A stretch of 20,020 bases of DNA. It comes from a virus. The stretch's first letter is position 1, and each line of letters starts with the position of its first letter. Below are positions 14,797 through 20,020 of this stretch, piece after piece. The notes below the pieces were generated by a model. The model was not told the DNA's origin, did no database searches, and saw nothing but the letters and a program-made list of their open reading frames with translations. The stretch lies in the IMG/VR virus record IMGVR_UViG_3300032053_000685, positions 1 to 20,020 of that record, one strand, 5' to 3'. The position numbers were made by a program, and so were the translations under genes.

Positions 14797-17240
14797 CAGT
14801 CGTCCTCCCCTTCCTTCTTCTCTTTGGCCGCGGACTCTTTCTGCTCCAACTCTGCGTCGGCGGCTTCCGCTTGTTGCTCCTGTCCGGCTTCGTGGGCTTG
14901 CGCCTGCTGCTCCATCGTCTGCGCGTGCTGCTGCGTCTTGATCTCACCGTCGATCTGCGCGGTCTGCACCTTCACGGCGGCGTCGGTCTGCGCGGCCTGC
15001 TGCTTCAGCGCGAATTCTTCCCGCATGAATTGCAGCTTGAGGTCGAACTCGCGCTCCTTGAATTGGAGGTCGAGCGCGTGCTCGCGCTCCTTGAACGCGA
15101 GGTCTTGCTGCTGCTCGCGCTCCTTCATCTGCATCTCGGCGGCGTCGGCGGCCTGCTTGGCCTGCTGATCCTGCTGCTTCATCGCCATCTCGGCCTGCAT
15201 CTTCTCGCCTTCCATCTTAGCCTTCACCATCGCCGGATCGGGCTTCTCGGGCGGCGGGCCTTGCTGCGCCATCTGCGAGATGGATTGTTCGATCACGCCT
15301 TCTATGTCGCGTCCGATCTTGTAGCCGCGCACTGACCAGAGCGTGACTTGCGCGATCATCGGAGCCAACTCCGGCATCTTCTCTATGGCTGGCACTGCTT
15401 GTTGCATCAGGAACCCGAAGTTCTGCATGAACTCGTTACGCGCTTCCTTTTCTTCCTTGTCGTCCGCCTTGGTGATGGAGTCCACCGACACACTGATCTT
15501 GTGCTGAATCAGCTTGCCATCCTTGACGAGTTGCACCGCTGCCGGGACATACTGGAAGTCCGGTCCCGCCGGGTCTTGCAGATCAGCGTTGACGATCAGC
15601 GTCTCCGGCTGGAAGAAGTTCACCATGATTTGCGCGGCCTTGTTGATGAGGTCGCTGGCGAACCGCGCGATGTCTTTCTGGGTGTCGTTGATGCGTATGT
15701 TGGCGAACTTCTCCTTGATGGACTGCGCGGTGGCCGTCTCCGAGGCCACGCTCGCACCACGCACGATGTCCGCAATGCCAGTGATCTCGTAAACGTCCTG
15801 CTTCACCACACCGCGAGCGTTGATGAGCCGTTCGAGTACGTTCATCACCATTTCGACGGGGAAGAAATCGACCACGCCCTTCAACCCGCCGCGCTCCGCG
15901 AACATCGCCCAGTTGTCCACCGGGATCATCGTGTTATCGACGCCCTCCGTCAAAAGCCTCTGCACCGCATCTTGAGTCTTGTCGTAGACGCCGATAACTT
16001 TGAGGGCCTGCGTAAGCAGGGAAATGCGATTGGTAATCTGATCCAGTTCCGTCGCTTGATCCTGATACATGCAGTAGTCGGGAAGCGGGATCGTGGAGTC
16101 ATTAGTAGTTGTTGCAAGAAGCGGCTTCGGACACGGAAAAAATTCGTCCAACTGAAACAGATCGTCCCGCTCGTCAAGGATTTCCGGGTGGTCTTCGCAA
16201 AGCCAATACACCTTGAGGTCATCTTTGCTCCAAATTTCCCAGATTGCAGCCTTCTTCAACACGCCGAGGCCGGGGCCGAACTCCTGATTGCCGCCGCTGC
16301 CCGCGTTGCTCGCCTTCTGCGTGGAAGCCGCTTCCGCGTAATTGAGCGGCACGTTATTGAACGCTTCCCCGAACCGCTTGACGCCGCTTGCGCGGGTCAT
16401 AAACACGCGCCGCGCCACCCACGTACATTCCTCCCATGTCCGTGACGGCGACATACGGAAGTCCTTCCAATGCACGTAGTCGAAGCACACCTTCTCGCCG
16501 GAGATGACGCCGGATTCGTAGCTGTCGTCCGTCACCGCCTTGTTCTGCAACTCCTTGGGCTGCGGCGGCGTGCGCGGCGGCTGCGGCGTGGGCGTCGGTT
16601 GCCCGAGCATCGGCAGCGGCCCCGGCGGCAGCGCCGTGGTGCCGGGAGGCAGGGGAGCCGGGGATGCGCCGGGCATGGCCGCGCCGGTCCCCCCTCCGGC
16701 TTGCACGGAAGTTGGTGGTACGGGTGTTTCCGGTGCCCCCGGCAAAGGATCGGGGCGGTTCTCGTACATGGGCGTGAGGTCGGCAACATACCGAACCCAC
16801 GCCGTGCCGCGTCCGGGGATCAGTCGGTCCTCGACGCAGGCGTTCATCGTGGCGTCGAATTGCGAGTGTTCGCAGACTGTGAACTCCAAGTTGCGCTCCA
16901 GAATGGCGGCGGCAACCCGGTTTACTTGATTGGTGGTGTCGAAACGGCGGCTAACCTCCGGCTTCGGGGGCTTGGCGTAGACCGCAGGCTTCAACGTCTG
17001 GACGTTCGACCAGAGTATGTTGAACTTCCGGTCCTGATCGTCGATGGAATCGCGCTCGTCACGGTATCGCTTGACGGTTTTCTCGGCCCGCTTGACGAAA
17101 CTAGCCTCGCTGCGCTTGGCCGAGTCAAGTTCCGCCTTCCATCGCTTTGCCTGACCCTCTTTGCCTTCGCCAAAATCGGAAACTTGATCAACAGACGCGC
17201 CTGCGCCGGAGGGCGACTCACTATTTGCTTGCGGATTCAT
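14796..17240 (-). CDS. Portal protein, 814 aa
   Basis: The portal forms the dodecameric channel at the unique capsid vertex and docks the terminase. Recognisable features are the N-terminal segment NILWSNVQTLKPAVY (about residues 74-88) followed by KPPKPEVSRRF, a signature of large podovirus-type portals, and a long central region with WEIWSKDD and VYEITGIADIVRGA (around residues 330-500). The length of 814 aa is at the long end; P22 gp1 is about 725 aa. Two extras stand out: a Pro/Gly-rich, probably disordered insert at residues about 165-229, and a C-terminal tail of about 140 residues rich in Gln, Ala and Glu that is predicted coiled coil, with four 11-residue repeats at residues 703-746. 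The start overlaps the preceding stop (ATGA), and a GGGGG lies a few bases upstream. The stop TGA shares its A with the next ATG. Confidence 0.88.
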   Translation of the reverse strand: MNPQANSESPSGAGASVDQVSDFGEGKEGQAKRWKAELDSAKRSEASFVKRAEKTVKRYRDERDSIDDQDRKFNILWSNVQTLKPAVYAKPPKPEVSRRFDTTNQVNRVAAAILERNLEFTVCEHSQFDATMNACVEDRLIPGRGTAWVRYVADLTPMYENRPDPLPGAPETPVPPTSVQAGGGTGAAMPGASPAPLPPGTTALPPGPLPMLGQPTPTPQPPRTPPQPKELQNKAVTDDSYESGVISGEKVCFDYVHWKDFRMSPSRTWEECTWVARRVFMTRASGVKRFGEAFNNVPLNYAEAASTQKASNAGSGGNQEFGPGLGVLKKAAIWEIWSKDDLKVYWLCEDHPEILDERDDLFQLDEFFPCPKPLLATTTNDSTIPLPDYCMYQDQATELDQITNRISLLTQALKVIGVYDKTQDAVQRLLTEGVDNTMIPVDNWAMFAERGGLKGVVDFFPVEMVMNVLERLINARGVVKQDVYEITGIADIVRGASVASETATAQSIKEKFANIRINDTQKDIARFASDLINKAAQIMVNFFQPETLIVNADLQDPAGPDFQYVPAAVQLVKDGKLIQHKISVSVDSITKADDKEEKEARNEFMQNFGFLMQQAVPAIEKMPELAPMIAQVTLWSVRGYKIGRDIEGVIEQSISQMAQQGPPPEKPDPAMVKAKMEGEKMQAEMAMKQQDQQAKQAADAAEMQMKEREQQQDLAFKEREHALDLQFKEREFDLKLQFMREEFALKQQAAQTDAAVKVQTAQIDGEIKTQQHAQTMEQQAQAHEAGQEQQAEAADAELEQKESAAKEKKEGEDD
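15003..15134 (-). repeat. Four hendecad (11-aa) repeats in the portal tail
   Basis: Four consecutive 33-bp units encode MQMKEREQQQD, LAFKEREHALD, LQFKEREFDLK and LQFMREEFALK. The DNA also repeats: the plus-strand string CTCGCGCTCCTTGAA recurs nearly unchanged at about 15048, 15079 and 15113. An 11-residue period fits a straight or right-handed helical barrel or coiled coil, consistent with a portal barrel extension. Confidence 0.8.
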
Positions 17241-18454
17241 CTGCTACCCCCGTATGGGCCTGATTGTTGTAGAAGCTGTTCGATCATTTCGGCGATCTTC
17301 GGCGCTTTCTTGTCGCTGGCGTTGAAGGGGTCGTACTCCGTCGTCGGAATCCCACGCCGCTCAAATTCGTCGCGCACATACTGCGTTGCTAGCGGGGTGC
17401 GCCCTGTGTCGTTCACCGCCTGTCTGGGGAACGCCGCCGCACCGATAGTCTCAGCGTTCAGCGGGAGCGGGCCTGTGGACTTCCATTCGGAGTACGCGGC
17501 GGGCGCACGGCGCAGATCGGTCAACAAATCCTGCGCCACGGGGTCGGTTTTCCCCGCCGCGTGACGCAGCGCCCGCATCGTCCACGACCCGCTCTTGGCA
17601 TCGGGGCCGATCAGCTTGTCGGCCATGAGGTTGCTCCACACTCCTTTCGGCTGCATCTCTGCCCATTCCAGCAGGTCTTTTTCAAACCCCTTGCCCCATT
17701 GAGTAGGTGTGAGCGCGTGGTCCAACACACCGGCCCCGGCGCGGCTGTTTTCGTAGTCCCGAAGTGACTGGAAGGAGGGTGATGCTTCGATAGCCAGCAT
17801 CTGCGCCAGAGATTTCGGGGTTGTGCCCTCTTTAAGTCGCAAATCGCGTGTGTCGAACTTCTGCCCCAAGCGCCCGCTTGGATAGTCGAGAGCCGGGGCC
17901 AACTCCCTGCCGCGCAGCGTGTAAACGTCGCGGTTGGTGAGGATGCCGCCGCGATTCTCCGGCCCCATGCCCAAACGTGGACTGAGAATCACCGAGTCGC
18001 CTGTCGTCATCGGAATTCGTGTGTTCCGCTGCCGAATGGCGAAACTGGGGCTCGACAATTCGTTGAAAACCTTCATGTCGGGGCCGACGAGGTGCGTCGC
18101 GTCCGACAGCGCATGGGTCATTTGCAAGTGCGGCAAGCCACCGGGGCGAATCGCCCCGATCAGGCCGAGGGCTTTGGCACCGGTTTTCATCGGGGGGCCG
18201 AGCATCTCGCCGAAAGTGCCCATCGTAGATGACTCTGGTGCGCCGCCCATCATGGCGTCGGCGTAGGCGCGGCCCTTGTCGGCCACGCCGGAATAATACT
18301 TGCCATACTCGTCGCGGGTGGGGGTCCAGTTGGCGGCGGTGTTGATGAGGCCCATCGCTTCGCCGGGCATCGCCGCGACGCCACGCACGGCCCCTTTGGC
18401 GGTGTCTTTGACCCCCGCCCAGATGCGGGCGAGTTCGTCGTCGTCGGGTGTCAT
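17237..18454 (-). CDS. Phage protein of unknown function, 405 aa, between terL and portal
   Basis: This protein is unusually placed, between the terminase and the portal. The N-terminal 100 residues are Gly/Ala/Met-rich, with amphipathic or mildly hydrophobic stretches (DTAKGAVRGVAAMPGEAMGL; GPPMKTGAKALGLIGAI). Residues about 105-185 carry the most distinctive part: GGLPHLQ, then NELSSPSFAI, TGDSVILSPRLG and ILTNRDVYTLRGRELAP. This arrangement (an L-S/A-x-PS-x-A/G-I strand, a GD-x-x-L/ILSP strand, then an acidic/aromatic stretch) recalls domains I have seen in large polyvalent or co-injected phage proteins. The resemblance is from memory and does not establish an enzymatic activity. The C-terminal half is helical and charged. 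The start at 18454 is supported by a GGGAG seven bases upstream and an ATGA overlap with the preceding stop. Its stop overlaps the portal start in another ATGA. A virion-packaged effector or ejection protein is my best guess. Confidence 0.8.
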   Translation of the reverse strand: MTPDDDELARIWAGVKDTAKGAVRGVAAMPGEAMGLINTAANWTPTRDEYGKYYSGVADKGRAYADAMMGGAPESSTMGTFGEMLGPPMKTGAKALGLIGAIRPGGLPHLQMTHALSDATHLVGPDMKVFNELSSPSFAIRQRNTRIPMTTGDSVILSPRLGMGPENRGGILTNRDVYTLRGRELAPALDYPSGRLGQKFDTRDLRLKEGTTPKSLAQMLAIEASPSFQSLRDYENSRAGAGVLDHALTPTQWGKGFEKDLLEWAEMQPKGVWSNLMADKLIGPDAKSGSWTMRALRHAAGKTDPVAQDLLTDLRRAPAAYSEWKSTGPLPLNAETIGAAAFPRQAVNDTGRTPLATQYVRDEFERRGIPTTEYDPFNASDKKAPKIAEMIEQLLQQSGPYGGSR

Positions 18455-18702
18455 CGGGATGCTCCCATCGGGGAGGAGGAACCGGCACCGGAGAGGAGCG
18501 CGAACAGGATGTCGTTGCGCCGTTTCCGGTTGCCCTGCATGACGGCCAGCTTGTGCTCGGCGGCGGTCTTGTTGAAGGGGCGCTTCTCGGACGGGTTCAA
18601 GGTCAGGGGGGTACGCACTTCATCCCCGAGCAGCTTGGCGAGCGCGGCGGCGCGGGTGGCGGCGCGGGACTTGTTCGAGTCGTGCGAGCGTGTGTTGCTC
18701 AT
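18451..18702 (-). CDS. Small basic hypothetical protein, 83 aa
   Basis: This small hydrophilic protein sits between the terminase and the 405-aa gene. I do not recognise its family. It is rich in Arg and Lys (SNKSRAATRAAALAK near the N-terminus, GNRKRRND in the second half) and has no membrane segment, so nucleic-acid or portal/terminase contact is possible but is only inference. I chose the ATG at 18702 over an in-frame ATG at 18717 because 18702 forms a 4-base ATGA overlap with the terminase stop and has a GGAG nine bases upstream, whereas 18717 has no SD-like sequence. Its own stop overlaps the next start, again as ATGA, which implies translational coupling. It could be mistaken for a small terminase subunit, but its position after terL and its lack of a recognisable HTH argue against that. 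Confidence 0.75.
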   Translation of the reverse strand: MSNTRSHDSNKSRAATRAAALAKLLGDEVRTPLTLNPSEKRPFNKTAAEHKLAVMQGNRKRRNDILFALLSGAGSSSPMGASR

Positions 18703-20020
18703 ATCCGGTTGCTCCATCGGCCCACTGGCCGCTTCACCGTGTCCCAGAGTTTCTCAAGCTGGATGCCATCGCTGATTTTAGGCTTCGGTTGCAGGCGTGG
18801 TGGAACATACACCGGCGTAGCCCCGAAGTCTTCCTGATACCCGAGCGCCCCGATGCGGAGCGCGTCCGCGTAGTCCGAACACCAATCATGCCGGGGCTTG
18901 CTGCGGAACGTTTGTTTGGATTCGTCGTACTCGTACTGGTACTGGCGCATCGCTTCCAACGCCCGGGCGCAGCGTGTCTTGTCGAAGCGAGCGGTCCGCA
19001 GCATGAGCCGAGTGGCCTGAATCCCGTCCTGCACCGACAGGGACGGAACGGCACGAGCGCGTATGCCGCGAGCAAGCAACTGCTCCACCGTGGAGCGGCC
19101 CGTCTGGAAAGTGTCGGCCCACGCATCGCGGGGCAGGTAGTGATACCCCGGCTTGAAGCCATACTGGAGCTTCCGGTCCTCCACTAGAGAGGCTACGTCG
19201 TGGACATCGTGTCCGCGCACGGCGAGGCAGTCGGTGAAGTGGGGGACTTTGGCGATGATCTGAAAGAACCACACCACACAGAAGTCGGAAAAACCGATGT
19301 CCCAGCAAGTGTGTGTCGGTATGTCGGGCGCGTAGTCCACGGCGGCGATCTGGGTGGGGTGTTCAGGCGTGTCCACCTCCATCGCCTTCACCGCCTTACC
19401 GTAAATGGACCCCTTGATGGCCGCGCCGAAGTCGTTCTCGAACTCCTGCGCGTAGGTGTCCTCGTCCATGACCAGCCGGGCGTCGTCCAACTCCTGCTGG
19501 GGCAGTATGTTGGACTCGCTGGCCTTCAAGTCCATGAAGTACCACCCGGTGGGGCCACCGTAGGACTTGCGGGCGATCTCGTACATCTCCCAGAACTCAT
19601 TCTTGCCGGCGGCGGTGCCGATCCAGACCGCCCACCCGATGCGGTCGGCGAGCGCGGGGCGGATCACCTCGGTGAAAACGGATTGGCGCATGGATGCAGG
19701 CTCGTCCACCACGATCCCGTCCCAGTACTGGCCGCGCAGGTTGTCGGCGTTGTCCGCGCCGTGGAGCGTGATGCGGGAGCCGTTGACGAGCATGACACTG
19801 AGTTCGGCGATGGAGGCGCTGCGGCGGAAGCCTTCGCTGTAACGGAGGAGGTAATCCCACGCGATCCGCTTCGCTTGTTCCCTGAAGGGGGCTAGGTAAG
19901 CGTACCGCGCATGTTCCTTCTGCGTGTGGAGGGCGCGGCCAATCAACTCGTTGACGGCGGCGACGGTCTTGCCGGCGCGGCGGTGACATACGAGGAGTGC
20001 CCAACGCTCCTCCCGGGCGT
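18699..20020 (-). CDS. terL: Terminase large subunit (5' end beyond window)
   Basis: This is the packaging motor ATPase and nuclease, which translocates DNA through the portal and cuts the concatemer. The reading frame is open to the right edge, so the N-terminus is missing; 439 residues are visible. Seen in the fragment: a Walker A motif HRRAGKT at residues 12-18, preceded by the beta strand RWALLVC; a Walker B motif GIVVDE ending at residues 105-106, with the catalytic Glu; and a coupling-type motif WIGTAAG near residues 132-138. An RNase H-like nuclease half follows, with a likely metal-binding Asp in TCWDIGFSD (about residue 240) and a late acidic pair in SDYADALR (about residues 382-385). 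These are the standard landmarks of tailed-phage large terminases. An internal TTG at 19946 is not the start, because the Walker A motif lies upstream of it. The stop overlaps the next start in an ATGA junction. Confidence 0.93.
   Translation of the reverse strand, partial: AREERWALLVCHRRAGKTVAAVNELIGRALHTQKEHARYAYLAPFREQAKRIAWDYLLRYSEGFRRSASIAELSVMLVNGSRITLHGADNADNLRGQYWDGIVVDEPASMRQSVFTEVIRPALADRIGWAVWIGTAAGKNEFWEMYEIARKSYGGPTGWYFMDLKASESNILPQQELDDARLVMDEDTYAQEFENDFGAAIKGSIYGKAVKAMEVDTPEHPTQIAAVDYAPDIPTHTCWDIGFSDFCVVWFFQIIAKVPHFTDCLAVRGHDVHDVASLVEDRKLQYGFKPGYHYLPRDAWADTFQTGRSTVEQLLARGIRARAVPSLSVQDGIQATRLMLRTARFDKTRCARALEAMRQYQYEYDESKQTFRSKPRHDWCSDYADALRIGALGYQEDFGATPVYVPPRLQPKPKISDGIQLEKLWDTVKRPVGRWSNRI
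18712..18715 (-). promoter_or_regulatory. SD deciding start of the 83-aa gene
   Basis: GGAG on the minus strand lies nine bases before the ATG at 18702. The competing ATG at 18717 has no purine-rich sequence upstream. Together with the ATGA overlap with the terminase stop, this supports the shorter start. Confidence 0.5.

Noticed and set aside
240-19511. GTATGT resembles the yeast 5' splice site
   Set aside because: This is a bacterial-virus-type region with intact ORFs across the motifs; no branch point or 3' splice signal accompanies them, and copies occur on both strands.
19946-19948. TTG at 19946 as the terminase start
   Set aside because: The frame continues upstream with a Walker A motif to the window edge, so this codon is internal Leu.
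1-20020. CRISPR arrays, tRNA genes, insertion sequences and attachment sites
   Set aside because: I saw no regularly spaced direct repeats, cloverleaf-like sequences, transposase genes or flanking terminal repeats.

Overview
This window is the late structural (virion morphogenesis) region of a tailed, probably podovirus-like double-stranded DNA phage or prophage. Every supportable gene lies on the minus strand, so the transcriptional order runs from high to low coordinates. The base composition is GC-rich (roughly 58-60% by eye). Genes abut or overlap by 1-4 bases (ATGA and TGATG junctions) and use short Shine-Dalgarno (SD) sequences embedded in the preceding gene. No host genes, integrase, lysis cassette or tRNA genes are visible, so the host and the lytic or temperate status cannot be read from this window.

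Layout in transcription order. (1) DNA packaging and portal: the large terminase subunit (5' end cut by the right edge, Walker A visible), a basic 83-aa protein, a 405-aa protein of unknown function with an LSSPSFAI-type motif, and an 814-aa portal with a proline-rich insert and an 11-residue-repeat coiled-coil tail. (2) Head: a 107-aa conserved phage protein, a 364-aa scaffold-like protein, a 153-bp intergenic stretch with a strong hairpin, the 327-aa HK97-fold-type major capsid protein, and a 111-aa decoration-like protein, followed by a clear Rho-independent terminator. (3) Neck and tail: a 209-aa coiled-coil protein, a 59-aa protein, a 250-aa adaptor-like protein, a 532-aa beta-propeller-like nozzle/stabilisation protein, a GNAT acetyltransferase, and three probable ejection (internal virion) proteins, the first ending in a peptidase-S74-like chaperone domain. 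(4) Receptor-facing end: a 540-aa tail fibre, a 344-aa protein with three tandem bacterial Ig-like domains, an unrecognised 277-aa protein, and the start of a small secreted or membrane protein cut by the left edge.

The genes make sense as one assembly line: terminase and portal package DNA into a scaffolded HK97-fold shell, the adaptor and nozzle close the head, ejection proteins are loaded for transfer of DNA into the cell, and fibre and Ig-like proteins contact the host.

The most unexpected signal is not a gene. The heptamer GTATGTT occurs 21 times on the two strands, in all three codon phases and once in an intergenic gap just after the scaffold stop codon. About 1-2 copies are expected from base composition. 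A sister word, GTTTGTT (usually CGTTTGTT), occurs 13 times. Together they look like a dispersed GTWTGTT recognition element of unknown purpose.
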